DNA of 64,000 nt, taken from Rhodovulum visakhapatnamense. GTDB lineage: Bacteria; Pseudomonadota; Alphaproteobacteria; Rhodobacterales; Rhodobacteraceae. The DNA is taken from the NCBI RefSeq assembly GCF_004365965.1, contig NZ_SOEB01000014.1, positions 1 through 64,000 of the forward strand, given 5' to 3'. Shown here one piece after another: positions 1 to 9,970 of the stretch. The notes beneath the pieces were generated by a model. The model saw only the letters and a program-made list of their open reading frames with translations, was not told where the DNA came from and did not search any database. The first letter of the stretch is position 1. Each line of letters opens with the position of its first letter. Made by a program: the position numbers and the translations under genes.

Positions 1-398
1 GATTTTGGTCGTAAAGCCACCTCGAGAACGGCCGAAACCCTGTCGTGGAGTCCCCCTTTAGCGCCCGCTGCCTGATGGTGGGCGCGGATCACGGTGCTGT
101 CGATCATCTGCAGGGCGCTTGGCACGGCTCCGCTCTGGTTCAGGGCCTCCATGATGTCCTCCCAGAGCCCGGCCAACGTCCAGCGCCGGAATTGCCGATA
201 GACGCTCGACCATTTGCCGAACTCCCCGGGAAGATCGCGCCATGGCGCCCCGGTTCGGGCAATCCAGAAAATCCCATCAAGAACGAGGCGGTGGTTGGTG
301 GGTTTGCGCCCGTTCGGGGCGCGGACGGCGAGGATGAAGCGCTCAAAGAACGCCCATTCCTCGTCCGACATAAGGTCTCGTGCCAAGCTGGTCTCCAT
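1..398 (-). CDS. IS5-family transposase, partial, with probable -1 programmed frameshift
   Basis: Translation from the ATG at 398 gives METSLARDLMSDEEWAFFERF, then a GRKPTNHRLVLDGIFWIA segment and MIDSTVIRAHH. These match the DUF4096 N-terminal domain and the first catalytic Asp region of IS5/IS427 transposases. The reading frame breaks at the A3G5 tract (plus-strand positions 52-59). A slip of -1 there joins AKGG to TPRQGFGRSRGGFTTK, the expected continuation. IS427-type elements commonly use two overlapping frames fused this way, so this is probably normal expression rather than decay. The C-terminal two thirds lie outside the window. Confidence 0.8.
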   Translation of the reverse strand, partial: METSLARDLMSDEEWAFFERFILAVRAPNGRKPTNHRLVLDGIFWIARTGAPWRDLPGEFGKWSSVYRQFRRWTLAGLWEDIMEALNQSGAVPSALQMIDSTVIRAHHQAAGAKGGLHDRVSAVLEVALRPK

Positions 399-459
399 CG
401 CAGATGCCAGTTTGAATCATGCTCAAAGCCTGATGTGAATCCCTTTTGTCAACACGACC
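1..459 (-). mobile_element. IS5-family (IS427-like) insertion sequence, one end, cut by window edge
   Basis: The minus strand carries the 5' part of an IS5-type transposase, and the element runs off the left edge of the window. Read on the minus strand, the terminal bases start at about 459 with GGTCGTGTTGACAAAAGGG, which resembles the terminal inverted repeats of IS427-group elements as I remember them. The other end is outside the window, so the repeat cannot be confirmed. The element abuts a methyltransferase gene that has lost its 5' part, so it is the likely cause of that truncation. Confidence 0.75.
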
Positions 460-1216
460 TAAGAAGGCTGACGAAGAGGGGCGCCTAATTTGGAAGCAGG
501 ATGAAGAAACTGGCCGATGGAAGCCCTACGTTCGCGAGTTTGCGAAAGAGATACCGACAAGACCATATCCAACGATCCTGTTGGATGTAAAAACGACACG
601 ACAAGCCAAAGCCCACATCACTGCGCTAGAGCTTTATAACGTTGACTTTGATACAATTAAGCCAGAGCAGTTGATTGAGCGTATCTTTGAGATTTGCACT
701 GATCCCGGTGACATTGTTCTGGATTTCTTCGCCGGTTCCGGCACTACGGCAGCTGTTGCGCTCAAGATGGGCCGCCGGTGGATCGCGGTCGAACAGATGG
801 ACTATATCCAAGACCTGACCGCGACCCGGCTGAAAAAGGTGATCGAAGGCGAACAGGGCGGGATTTCCAAGGCGGTGGAATGGCAGGGCGGCGGATCGTT
901 CGTTTATGCCGAACTTGTCTCTTGCAACGCCACCTTTGCGGACCGGATCGGCGCGGCGGATACGTCCGAGGCGCTGCAAACCATCTACGCCGACATGCGG
1001 GCCACCGGGTATCTGCGCTATGACGTGGACCTGTCGGACTTCGACACCGACGATTTCGCCGCCCTGCCGCTGGAGGATCAGAAGCGCGTTCTGATGGACT
1101 GTCTCGACGCAAACCACCTCTACGTCAATTTCGGCAGCCTGGGCGACGAGGCCCACGCCGACATTGCCGAGGAAGATCACCGCCTGACTCGCGCCTTCTA
1201 TGGGGTCGAGGGATGA
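460..1216 (+). pseudogene. Type III DNA methyltransferase (Mod) subunit, 5'-truncated by the IS
   Basis: About 250 codons of the C-terminal part of a Type III restriction-modification Mod protein remain. The AdoMet-binding motif I (LDFFAGSGTTA) is clear near codon 90, followed by the usual RRWIAVEQ segment. Beta-class N6-adenine methyltransferases place the catalytic DPPY motif and the target recognition domain upstream of motif I, and both are missing. The frame stays open into the IS end through a TTG at 446, so a short product is possible, but it could not methylate DNA. The stop overlaps the start of the restriction subunit gene (ATGA), the normal mod-res arrangement. Confidence 0.85.
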
Positions 1217-3834
1217 GCCAGAGCCTCAACCAAGAATTCGACGCGCTGGAAAAATACGGCGCGCTCAAGGCAGACCTTCCGGCGGACATCACCGACAATC
1301 TTGCCGGAAAGATCGTGCTACGGCCCTATCAGGTCCGGGCGCTGCAACGGTATCTGTTCTATATCGAGAAATACGAAGCACGTCCCAGCCCTACGCAGCT
1401 CCTGTTCCACATGGCCACTGGCAGCGGCAAGACGGTGCTGATGGCGGCGCTGATCCTGGACCTGTACCGGCGCGGCTATCGCAACTTCCTGTTCTTCGTG
1501 AACTCCGCCCAGATCATCGAGAAGACCAAGGACAACTTCCTCAACCCGGTCTCTGCCAAATACCTGTTCGCCCCGCAAATCCGCATTGACGACAAGCTGG
1601 TGGAGGTGCGCGCCGTGGACACGTTCGACGCAGCCAGCGGCGAGGCGATCAACATTCACTTCACCACCATTCAAGGGCTGCACCGCCGCATGACCGAGCC
1701 GCGCGAGAATGCAGTCACGATGGAGGATTTCCGCGATTACAAGGTGGTCATGATCTCGGACGAGGCGCACCACCTGAACGCGGAGACGAAAAAGACGCTG
1801 ACCCGAAACGAAGCCGAGGAAAAAGCGAGCTGGGAAAGCACTGTGAACGGGATTTTCGCCCAGCACCCGCAGAACATGCTTTTGGAATTCACGGCGACCG
1901 TGGATTTGGAACACGATGCGATCCGCGCGAAGTATCAGGACAAGATTCTCTACGACTATTCGCTGCGCCAGTTTCGGGAGGATGGGTATTCCAAGGACAT
2001 CGAGTTGCGCCAAGCGGACCTGCCGCCGGTGGAGCGGATGCTGCAAGCCGTGGTCCTCAGCCAATACCGCCGCAAGGTGGCCGAGGCGCATGGGCTGCAT
2101 TGCAAGCCGGTGATCCTGATGAAATCCAAAACGATCGCTGCCTCATCGGACAACGAGGCGGCGTTCACCGAGCTTGTGGAAGGCCTGACCGGGGAGCGGA
2201 TTGAGGCTTTGCGTGCGGCCTCTCAGGGCGACGACACGCTGTCCCGCGCGTTCGCTTTCATCCTTGATGAGCGGGGCATGACCGCCGACGATTTCGCGCG
2301 GGAGCTGCAAGGCGATTTTGCGCTCGACAAGGTTGTGAACGTCAACAACCCCAAGGATTTGGAACAACGGCAGATCGAGCTGAACACGCTGGAAAGCCGG
2401 ACCAACGAGATTCGTGTGATCTTCGCCGTGGACAAGCTGAACGAGGGGTGGGACGTGCTCAACCTGTTCGACATCGTGCGGCTCTACGACACCCGCGACG
2501 GGCGCGAGAACAAGGTCGGCAAGACCACGATGGCCGAGGCGCAGTTGATCGGGCGCGGTGCGCGCTATTTCCCCTTCACGGCCCCGGAGAAGCCCGATGC
2601 GGCCCCGGAGAAGCGCAAGTATGACAGCGCCGTGGACCATCCGTTGCGGGTGCTGGAGGAGCTGCACTACCACTGTTCGCACAACCCGAAATACATTCAG
2701 GACATCCGCAACGCCCTGCGCGAAACCGGAATGCTGGACGACACGGCGCGCACCGTCACTCTGCGTCTGAAAGAGAGCTTCAAGGCGTCGGATTTCTACA
2801 AGTCCGAGTTGGTCTGGGTGAACGAGCGAGTGAAGAACACGCGCGAAGGTGTGGACGGGCTAGAAGCCTACAAGGTCGAAAGCCGCTTCACCTATCCGAC
2901 CCTCATGACCGGCAGGATCACGGAAAGCTCTGCCTTCGGCGGGGGAAAGGATCAGAAGCAATCAGCGCAGGGCGAACCCGTGGCGCGGGATTTCAAGTTG
3001 GCCGAGTTCGCCGCGCCGATCCTGCGCTTCGCGCTCGACGCCAACGAGTTCTTCCACTTCGCCAATCTGCGAGCATATTTCCCCCAGCTCAGCGGAATTG
3101 CCGAGTTCATCGCGTCAGAGAATTACCTTGGCAGTGCAAACGTGTCCGTCCGTGGACTGCCCGACGATCTCGACAACCTAACGGCTCGCCAGAAACTCGA
3201 TATTGCGCACTTCGTGCTTCACCAGATCGAAGCGGGCATCAAGCGCGAGAGCGTCGAGTTCTTGGGGAGCAAGGATTTCAAGCCCTACCCGATCAAAGAC
3301 CGCTTCATTGACAAGACCCTCAAGCTGAGCAAAGAGGGAGAAACGGGGCGGAGCTGGTCCGAAAGCAACATTCCTGGGCTGGATCAGATCGACCTGTCGG
3401 CCAAGGAATGGCACGTCTACGATGACAACTACGGCACCGATCAGGAAAAGCATTTCATAAAATACCTAAACGATCACGCTAAGAGTCTCAGCGAGCGATA
3501 TGAAGAATTCTATCTGCTGCGGAATGAGAAAGTCGTGAAGCTCTATGCGTTCGACAACGGCCAAGCATTTGAGCCGGATTTCCTTCTCTTTCTTCGCCGG
3601 AGGGGTGACGACAAGAGCACAATCCACCAGCTATTCATCGAACCAAAGGGCGACCATCTGAAACAGGTGGACGGCTGGAAAGAGGCGTTCCTGAACCAAA
3701 TCAATGCCGAAGGCAGGATTGAGACGGTGTTTCAGGGAAAGGATTACGCTGTCTATGGGCTTCCGTTCTATAACGAACAGGGGCAAAGCAATGCCGATTT
3801 CAGGGCCAGCTTCGACCACTTTCTTGAGAAATAG
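1213..3834 (+). CDS. Type III restriction enzyme, Res subunit
   Basis: This 873-residue protein is the ATP-dependent translocase/nuclease subunit of a Type III restriction-modification system. Walker A is ATGSGKT at residues 68-74 and the DEAH box is at 183-186. A second helicase half follows, containing VDKLNEGWDVLN and QLIGRGARYFPF. The C-terminal nuclease domain shows PDF at 788-790 and EPK at 810-812, fitting a PD-(D/E)XK site. Length and motifs look complete. Res enzymes need Mod to recognise DNA, and the neighbouring mod has lost its catalytic and recognition parts, so this enzyme is probably idle unless another Mod supplies specificity. Confidence 0.93.
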   Translation: MSQSLNQEFDALEKYGALKADLPADITDNLAGKIVLRPYQVRALQRYLFYIEKYEARPSPTQLLFHMATGSGKTVLMAALILDLYRRGYRNFLFFVNSAQIIEKTKDNFLNPVSAKYLFAPQIRIDDKLVEVRAVDTFDAASGEAINIHFTTIQGLHRRMTEPRENAVTMEDFRDYKVVMISDEAHHLNAETKKTLTRNEAEEKASWESTVNGIFAQHPQNMLLEFTATVDLEHDAIRAKYQDKILYDYSLRQFREDGYSKDIELRQADLPPVERMLQAVVLSQYRRKVAEAHGLHCKPVILMKSKTIAASSDNEAAFTELVEGLTGERIEALRAASQGDDTLSRAFAFILDERGMTADDFARELQGDFALDKVVNVNNPKDLEQRQIELNTLESRTNEIRVIFAVDKLNEGWDVLNLFDIVRLYDTRDGRENKVGKTTMAEAQLIGRGARYFPFTAPEKPDAAPEKRKYDSAVDHPLRVLEELHYHCSHNPKYIQDIRNALRETGMLDDTARTVTLRLKESFKASDFYKSELVWVNERVKNTREGVDGLEAYKVESRFTYPTLMTGRITESSAFGGGKDQKQSAQGEPVARDFKLAEFAAPILRFALDANEFFHFANLRAYFPQLSGIAEFIASENYLGSANVSVRGLPDDLDNLTARQKLDIAHFVLHQIEAGIKRESVEFLGSKDFKPYPIKDRFIDKTLKLSKEGETGRSWSESNIPGLDQIDLSAKEWHVYDDNYGTDQEKHFIKYLNDHAKSLSERYEEFYLLRNEKVVKLYAFDNGQAFEPDFLLFLRRRGDDKSTIHQLFIEPKGDHLKQVDGWKEAFLNQINAEGRIETVFQGKDYAVYGLPFYNEQGQSNADFRASFDHFLEK

Positions 3835-3908
3835 AGCCCCAAGGATGAGTAACCCGCGCTGCGCCCTGAAAACGAAAGACAGATAGTCGAGGCCGAACGG
3901 CGAAAACC

Positions 3909-4478
3909 TTACGAGTTCGCGGGGCTTTCCTCGCTGAGTATCCTGTAGACGCTCGCCCTGCCGATGCCCACGCGGCGCGCAATCTCGGTCCCGCCTACGC
4001 CCTCGCGGTGCAACTTCAAGACCTCATCCGCCTTCGCCCGTGCCGTGGGCTTGCGGCCCTTGTATTTCCCCGCGGCCTTGGCCTTGGCGATGCCCTCCCG
4101 CTGGCGCTCCAGCATGATCTCCCGCTCAAACTGAGCGATGCCGCCAAGGACGGTGAGAAGCAGCCGCCCCGTGGGTGTCCCGGTGTCCAGGTTCAGGTCC
4201 AGCACCCGCAGCGCAGCGCCGCGTTCGGTCAGGGTGTCGAGGATGTCCAGAAGGTGGGCCACCGACCGGGCCAGCCGGTCCAGCTTGGTGACAACCAGCG
4301 TGTCACCCTCGCGGACATAGGCTAGCGCCTCGGCCAGCTTCGCCCGCTCCTTCACGTCCACCGATGAGACCTGTTCCACGAACAGCCGTTCGCACCCGGC
4401 AGCCCTCAAGTCCCGCTCCTGCCCCTCCAGGCCCGCTGTCTGGTCCAGCGTCGAGGTGCGCGCATATCCCACAAGCAT
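3909..4478 (-). CDS. Serine recombinase, resolvase/invertase family
   Basis: This 189-residue site-specific recombinase has the N-terminal signature GYARTS with the catalytic Ser at residue 9. It also has TKLDRLARS, a long E-helix region (GGIAQFEREIMLERQREG), and a C-terminal helix-turn-helix (GTEIARRVGIGRASVYRIL). Size and order match Tn3-type resolvases. GGAGG lies 8 bases before the ATG. Half-sites that could form its res site sit just upstream at 4505-4545. No Tn3 transposase is present on either side, so this looks like a remnant of a transposon, or a plasmid-type resolution gene, that was left in the island. Confidence 0.93.
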   Translation of the reverse strand: MLVGYARTSTLDQTAGLEGQERDLRAAGCERLFVEQVSSVDVKERAKLAEALAYVREGDTLVVTKLDRLARSVAHLLDILDTLTERGAALRVLDLNLDTGTPTGRLLLTVLGGIAQFEREIMLERQREGIAKAKAAGKYKGRKPTARAKADEVLKLHREGVGGTEIARRVGIGRASVYRILSEESPANS

Positions 4479-4504
4479 CGTCTCGCCTCCTGCGTCTCGG
4501 AATG

Positions 4505-4545
4505 TGTCTTACAAGATCTTAGACGTGATAGGCTGAGCTGTCTTA
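4505..4545. promoter_or_regulatory. Candidate res site / resolvase operator
   Basis: TGTCTTA at 4505-4511 faces TTAGACG at 4519-4525 (7 bases between), and a third TGTCTTA lies at 4539-4545. Resolvases bind such inverted 7-9 base half-sites upstream of their own gene, both for recombination and for autorepression. The assignment rests on position and symmetry only. Confidence 0.55.
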
Positions 4546-4895
4546 GAATGTCAAGGCCACTCCATTGGGACAGATTTCCGGGCAGCCCAAGACGACTCGC
4601 TAGGGCAAGCCCTGTGAGACAGAAGGAGGCAGCGCGAGCGTGGCGCGAAGGTGGTCCGGTGCGAGTGTCGCGCGGGAGTTCCGGGGGCTGGTGGGTCGGC
4701 TTCAGAGACCGGGGGCGCGGTGCATGGGCGACATGCCCGGCCAGCTACACCGAGAACGCCACCCCCCACGGGGGGACGCGCGGAGCATCAACCGTCGAGT
4801 TCGGGGCCTGAGATTTTTCTACGATTTTCGAATGGGCTTTCCAGTGGTGCGCTTGACCGCATAGAAAGCGAAGTCGGCAGAAACGGAGATTGACA
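4546..4895. other. Intergenic stretch with no convincing gene
   Basis: Several open frames cross this stretch, for example 4548-4811 on the plus strand and 4551-4769 on the minus strand. Their translations are Arg/Pro/Gly-rich with no recognisable domain, and no two frames stand out. I see no complete gene, tRNA or repeat here. Confidence 0.5.
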
Positions 4896-5150
4896 GTGTT
4901 CTTCACGAAGACGGCAAAGGCTATCGCTTGGTTGATGGTCGTGCTTGGCGGCTCTCACGCAGTTCTCGGCTTCGCAATGGCGATCTTGGGAGATCAAGCA
5001 ATGGCACCTAGGTATCTTGGGACAGACACCACCGGCGAGGCAATTGACGAGGGCCTAAAGGTGCTCTTGATCGGCGCTGTGGTGGGCATGTTGGCGGAGA
5101 TCAGCGGTTCCATAGCGGCAATCGCGCCCCAGGATGCAGAAGAGGAATAA
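4896..5150 (+). CDS. Small two-helix membrane protein, paralogue A
   Basis: This is an unrecognised 84-residue protein starting MFFTKTAKAIAWLMVV. Two hydrophobic segments (about residues 9-31 and 54-76) flank a polar loop containing TDTTGEAIDEG, and the end is acidic (DAEEE). I chose GTG 4896 because GGAG lies 7 bases upstream and because the start then matches the downstream gene (MFFTRVGRIVAWIGAV). The TTG at 4890 would leave only one base after the GGAG. The second helix ends in GMLAEISGS, mirrored by GILTEISRS in the next gene. It lies in the accessory island; its function is unknown. Confidence 0.6.
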   Translation: MFFTKTAKAIAWLMVVLGGSHAVLGFAMAILGDQAMAPRYLGTDTTGEAIDEGLKVLLIGAVVGMLAEISGSIAAIAPQDAEEE

Positions 5151-5225
5151 CCTCCAGCCTTGTTATTCCTTCCAGAACGTTTCGGAGTGGAATAAACCGG
5201 CGACAGAAAAGTTGAAGGAGCGAAG

Positions 5226-5513
5226 ATGTTTTTTACGAGGGTCGGGCGGATTGTCGCATGGATTGGAGCCGTTGTGGGCTTCCTCATCGTGATCCAAGGA
5301 TACGAAGTTCAAATAAATCAAACAGCGTCGGTGGCTGCAAATATACTTCCCATAGACACAGCACAAAAAGCGTCTGCACAGGCAAAGGCGTTCATCAGCC
5401 AAGGATATGTCGTGCTTTTTTGCGCCCTTGTCTTGGGCATCTTGACCGAAATCAGCAGGTCAGTTGCCCGACGCAGCGAAGACCTCTTGCCAGAAGCTAA
5501 GGAAAGCCAGTAG
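5226..5513 (+). CDS. Small two-helix membrane protein, paralogue B
   Basis: This is an unrecognised 95-residue protein with AAGGAG 6 bases before the ATG. It has hydrophobic segments at about residues 9-28 and 58-77, a polar loop between them and a charged tail (RRSEDLLPEAKESQ). It aligns end to end with the product of the gene 75 bases upstream: MFFT at the start, IAW/VAW in helix 1, and GILTEIS against GMLAEIS in helix 2. The pair probably arose by tandem duplication. Base composition is less G+C-rich than in the core genes, consistent with acquisition with the island. No function can be inferred. Confidence 0.65.
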   Translation: MFFTRVGRIVAWIGAVVGFLIVIQGYEVQINQTASVAANILPIDTAQKASAQAKAFISQGYVVLFCALVLGILTEISRSVARRSEDLLPEAKESQ

Positions 5514-6111
5514 TTTCAAGCACACAAATCCACCACGTCCGGCACACACGCCGGGCAGCCGGGTTGAAGCGCATGTCGCGCAAAGCGTTGATATAAAGGC
5601 GCTTGAGGCCAGTGAGACCACGTTAGGTTTGGTCCCGCCAGCCCTACCGCCGGAGCCAAAATATCTCAATAATATCAGAGATATAGGCAACAGGTCGCTT
5701 CCGGTGGCCTTTAGCCTTTTGGTCTGAATCGCCACGGAGTCTCCACCGTGAGCACGATTCATTGACCGTCAGCGCGCTTCGTTTCCCGTCCTGCCCCGAA
5801 CGCGGCAGGCCGCAACGGCGACGCACTCCGCATAGGTTGTGGACTAAAGTCGCCTCCGCCCTCCGCCGGAGCTTCAGTGCAGGGCCGACCGCGTCACTCA
5901 GATTCAAGCGCATCCTTTCGCCCATGGAAATGCTGAGGCGGGGATCGACCACGAAATTTCGTCAAAAACATCAGACAGTTCTGCAAGAATACGCAGACTG
6001 CGGGGCTCCGAACTCAGGGAGGGCCAGCCCGCCCGGGACAGACTCCCCCCAAAGCGGGACAAACTGGCCCGATTTGGGAGGAACTTTCGCCGGAGCGACA
6101 TTTACCCGGTC
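5514..6111. other. Gene-poor spacer between the island and the core chromosome
   Basis: About 600 bases without a convincing gene. Open frames on both strands (for example 5762-6115 plus and 5644-5952 minus) have no ribosome site and no domain I recognise. Near the right end, the similar phrases GGGACAGACT and GGGACAAACTGG, 22 bases apart, could be remnants of an insertion sequence. I cannot name it. Confidence 0.45.
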
Positions 6112-9100
6112 TTAGCTGCAGCCGCTCGTCGCACCGCAGGTGTTGCACTTCATGCAGGTGCCGTTCCGGACCAGCGTGTAGTTGCCGCATTCGCCGCAAG
6201 GATCGCCCTCGTAGCCCTGCATCTTGGCCTTGACGCGGGCATCCATCGGCACCGTGCCCGTGGCAAGCGCCGTGGCCGCGCCAGAGGCCGGACCCGCTGC
6301 GGGCAGCGCGACCGCCGTGTCGATGCTGCTGGCGAAGGCGACCGCCCCCATGCCGCCCTGCAGCACCACCAGTTCCTGCGGCAGGCGCTTGCGCAGATAG
6401 CCGGTCGAGCTGATCTGCTTGAGCACCTCCAGCGACTTCGACGCGGCGCTGTCCGAGACCGGGGCGACATTCGCCTTGCCCTCTTCATGGCCGCTGCCCA
6501 GTTCCTCGAAGGCGGCGCCGGTCGGCTTGACATGGGCCAGATCGGTCCGGTCGAGATAGCTGACCGCCAGTTCGCGGAAGATGTAGTCGAGGATCGAGGT
6601 CGCGTTCTTGATCGAGTCGTTGCCCTGCACGATGCCCGCGGGCTCGAACCGGGTGAAGGTGAAGGCCTCGACGAATTCCTCGAGCGGTACGCCGTATTGC
6701 AGGCCCACGGACACAGCGATGGCGAAGTTGTTCATCATCGCCCGGAAACCCGCGCCTTCCTTGTGCATGTCGATGAAGATCTCGCCCAGCGTCCCGTCCT
6801 GATATTCGCCGGTGCGCAGATAGACCTTGTGGCCGCCGATGATCGCCTTCTGGGTATAGCCCTTGCGCCGGGTCGGAAGCTTTTCGCGGTGGCTGCGGAC
6901 GATTTCCTTGACCACCACCTTCTCGACGATCTTCTCGGCGATGACCTGCGCCTTCTCGGCCGGGGTGCCGGTCGCGAGGATCTCTTCGGCCTCCTCGTCA
7001 TCCTCGACGAGCGCCGAGGCCAGCGGCTGGCTGAGCTTGGACCCGTCGCGGTAAAGCGCATTGGCCTTCACCCCCAGCGACCAGCTGAGTTCATAGGCCG
7101 ACAGGCAATCCTCGATGGTGGCATCGTTGGGCATGTTGATCGTCTTCGAGATCGCGCCCGAGATGAAGCTTTGCGCGGCCGCCATCATCTTGATGTGGCT
7201 GTCGACGCTGAGGAAGCGCTTGCCCTTCTTGCCGCAGGGATTGGCGCAGTCGAAGACCCGGTAATGCTCGGGCTTGAGATGCGGCGCGCCTTCCAGCGTC
7301 ATCGTCCCGCAGACATGGTCGTTCGCGGCCTCGATATCGGCCCGGCTGAAGCCCAGATGGCGCAACAGGTCGAAGCCCGGATCGGCCATCTTGGCGGCGG
7401 GGATGCCCAGCACGCGGGTGCAGAATTCCTCGCCCAGGGTCCACTGGTTGAAGACGAAGCGGATGTCGAAGGCCGAGGGCAGCGCCGCCTCGATCTTGTC
7501 GATCTCGGCCTGACCGAAGCCATGGCCGATCAGCGAGGTGTGGTTGATGCCGGGGCAGTTGCCCAGCGTGCCATGGCCCACCGCATGGCCGATGATTTCT
7601 TCGATCTGGGCCGGGCCGTAGCCCAGCGCCTCGAGCGCGGCCGGGACAGACCGGTTGATGATCTTGAAATAGCCGCCGCCCGCGAGCTTCTTGAACTTGA
7701 CCAGCGCAAAATCGGGCTCGATGCCGGTGGTGTCGCAATCCATCACCAGACCGATGGTCCCGGTCGGCGCGATCACCGAAACCTGCGCGTTGCGGAAACC
7801 ATGTTTCTCGCCCAGCGCCAGCGCCTCGTCCCAGGCCGACATCGCCATCTCGACCAGGCGTTCGTCGGGGCAGTTGGCGTGATCGAGCGGCACCGGCGGC
7901 ACGGCGAGCCCGTCATAGCCCTTGGCCTTGCCCCAGGCGGCGTTGCGGTGGTTGCGGATCACCCGCAGCATGGAGGCGGCATTGCGCTTGTGGCCCGGGA
8001 AGGCGCCCAGCTCGCCCGCGATCTCGGCCGAGGTGGCATAGGCGATGCCGGTCAGAACGGCGGTCAGCGCGCCGCACAGCGCCCGGCCCTCGTCGCTGTC
8101 ATAGCCGAGCCCCATGGTCATCAGAAGCCCGCCGATATTGGCATAGCCAAGCCCCAGCGTGCGGAAATCGTAGGACAGGCGCGCGATTTCCTTCGAGGGG
8201 AACTGCGCCATCATCACCGAAATTTCCAGCGTCAGCGTCCAGAGCCGGGTGGCATGGGCATAATCCTCGGCCTGGAACGCGCCGTCGCCCCAGAAGGTCA
8301 GCAGGTTCATCGAGGCGAGGTTGCAGGCCGTGTCGTCGAGGAACATGTATTCCGAGCACGGATTCGAGGCGCGGATCTCGCCATCGGCCGGGCAGGTGTG
8401 CCAGGCGTTGATGGTGTCGTGGAACTGGATGCCCGGATCGGCGCAGGACCAGGCGGCGTGGCCCACCTGGCTCCACAACTCGCGGGCCTTGACGGTCTTG
8501 GCGACTGTGCCGTCGGTCCGCCGGACCAGTTCCCAATCTGCATCCTCGCGGACCGCCTTCAGGAAGGCGTCGGTCACGCGGACGGAGTTGTTGGAATTCT
8601 GGCCCGACACCGTGGCATAGGCCTCGCTGTCCCAATCGGTGTCGTAGGTGGGGAACTCGATCGAGGAATACCCCTGGCGCGCATAATCGAGCACGCGCTT
8701 GACATAGGCTTCGGGCAGCATCGCCTTCTTGGCGGCCCGGATCGCGGCCTTCAGGCCGTCATTCCTGCCCGGGTCGAAGGCCGCGTCGGCATTGCCGTCC
8801 CAAACGCGGATCGCATCGAAGATCGCGTTCAGGTGCTTTTCATGGGTCTTGGAGCCCGCCACGAGGCTCGCGACCTTCTGTTCCTCGATGACCTTCCAGT
8901 TGATGAAGGACTCGATATCTGGGTGATCCATGTCGCAGATCACCATCTTCGCTGCTCGACGGGTCGTACCGCCCGACTTGATTGCGCCCGCGGCCCGGTC
9001 GCCGATCCGAAGAAAGCCCATCAGACCCGAGGACTTGCCCCCGCCCGACAGCGCCTCGCCCTCGGCGCGGAGCGACGAGAAGTTGGTGCCGGTGCCCGAG

Positions 9101-9783
9101 CCGTACTTGAACAGCCGCGCCTCGCGGACCCAGAGGTCCATGATGCCGCCCTCGTTCACCAGATCGTCCTTGATCGACTGGATGAAGCAGGCATGGGGCT
9201 GCGGGTGTTCATAGGCCGAGCCCGACTTGGTCAGCTTGCCCGACTTGTAGTCGACATAGTAATGCCCCTGCCCCGGACCGTCGATGCCATAGGCCCAGTG
9301 CAGCCCGGTATTGAACCATTGCGGGCTGTTGGGCGCGGCCATCTGGGTCGCCAGCATGTAGCGCATCTCGTCGTAATAGGCGCGGGCGTCTTCCTCGGTG
9401 GTGAAATAGCCGCCCTTCCAGCCCCAATAGGTCCAGGCGCCCGCCATCCGGTCGAAGACCTGCCGCGCCGAGGTCTCGCCGCCGAAGCGCGCATCCTCGG
9501 GCAGGGCTTCCAGCTCGTCCGTATCGGGCACGGATCGCCACAGGAAGGCGGGAACGCCCTCTTCGGGCACCGGGGTCCGTCGCGCCGGAACGCCGGCCTT
9601 GCGGAAGTACTTCTGGGCGATCACGTCGCTTGCGACCTGGCTCCAGCCCGCGGGGACCTCCACCTCGTCGAGCCGGAACACCACCTTGCCATCGGGATTG
9701 CGAATCTCCGACGTCGTCGACACGAACTCGAGCGCGCCGTAGGCGCCGGTCTCTTCGGTGGTGAATTTGCGTTCGATCTTCAT
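6112..9783 (-). CDS. nrdJ: Vitamin B12-dependent (class II) ribonucleotide reductase
   Basis: NrdJ reduces ribonucleotides to deoxyribonucleotides using adenosylcobalamin, so it works with or without oxygen. The 1223-residue protein is the length of the long alphaproteobacterial type. It contains [20 protein letters not shown] in the catalytic barrel, and the C-terminus is cysteine-rich ([23 protein letters not shown]), the metal/redox tail of this subclass. No class I or class III enzyme appears in the window. A palindromic NrdR-like box lies about 190 bases upstream of the ATG and suggests repression by NrdR with dATP/ATP. Confidence 0.96.
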   Translation of the reverse strand: MKIERKFTTEETGAYGALEFVSTTSEIRNPDGKVVFRLDEVEVPAGWSQVASDVIAQKYFRKAGVPARRTPVPEEGVPAFLWRSVPDTDELEALPEDARFGGETSARQVFDRMAGAWTYWGWKGGYFTTEEDARAYYDEMRYMLATQMAAPNSPQWFNTGLHWAYGIDGPGQGHYYVDYKSGKLTKSGSAYEHPQPHACFIQSIKDDLVNEGGIMDLWVREARLFKYGSGTGTNFSSLRAEGEALSGGGKSSGLMGFLRIGDRAAGAIKSGGTTRRAAKMVICDMDHPDIESFINWKVIEEQKVASLVAGSKTHEKHLNAIFDAIRVWDGNADAAFDPGRNDGLKAAIRAAKKAMLPEAYVKRVLDYARQGYSSIEFPTYDTDWDSEAYATVSGQNSNNSVRVTDAFLKAVREDADWELVRRTDGTVAKTVKARELWSQVGHAAWSCADPGIQFHDTINAWHTCPADGEIRASNPCSEYMFLDDTACNLASMNLLTFWGDGAFQAEDYAHATRLWTLTLEISVMMAQFPSKEIARLSYDFRTLGLGYANIGGLLMTMGLGYDSDEGRALCGALTAVLTGIAYATSAEIAGELGAFPGHKRNAASMLRVIRNHRNAAWGKAKGYDGLAVPPVPLDHANCPDERLVEMAMSAWDEALALGEKHGFRNAQVSVIAPTGTIGLVMDCDTTGIEPDFALVKFKKLAGGGYFKIINRSVPAALEALGYGPAQIEEIIGHAVGHGTLGNCPGINHTSLIGHGFGQAEIDKIEAALPSAFDIRFVFNQWTLGEEFCTRVLGIPAAKMADPGFDLLRHLGFSRADIEAANDHVCGTMTLEGAPHLKPEHYRVFDCANPCGKKGKRFLSVDSHIKMMAAAQSFISGAISKTINMPNDATIEDCLSAYELSWSLGVKANALYRDGSKLSQPLASALVEDDEEAEEILATGTPAEKAQVIAEKIVEKVVVKEIVRSHREKLPTRRKGYTQKAIIGGHKVYLRTGEYQDGTLGEIFIDMHKEGAGFRAMMNNFAIAVSVGLQYGVPLEEFVEAFTFTRFEPAGIVQGNDSIKNATSILDYIFRELAVSYLDRTDLAHVKPTGAAFEELGSGHEEGKANVAPVSDSAASKSLEVLKQISSTGYLRKRLPQELVVLQGGMGAVAFASSIDTAVALPAAGPASGAATALATGTVPMDARVKAKMQGYEGDPCGECGNYTLVRNGTCMKCNTCGATSGCS

Positions 9784-9970
9784 GGATCTGCCCCGTATCC
9801 CGTATTTTTCTGTCCCGGCGCCGCGAAAGCGTCCCGGGCCCGTCTGCCGTCAGGCAAACGCATGGCCTCACCGGCGGTCTTGCCGCCGGATCCGGCATGC
9901 GCGCCGCAGCCCGTGTTCTGTGCCCTTGGTCCTGTCCCGCCGAGGCGCTGTTCCCGACCCTCGGTCGAGC

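Noticed and set aside
4548-4811. 87-codon plus-strand frame after the resolvase
   Set aside because: Arg/Gly/Trp-rich composition, no start signal, and other frames in the same bases look equally open.
5464-6115. Several 80-120 codon frames in the spacer before nrdJ
   Set aside because: They overlap each other on both strands, lack ribosome sites, and none resembles a known protein.
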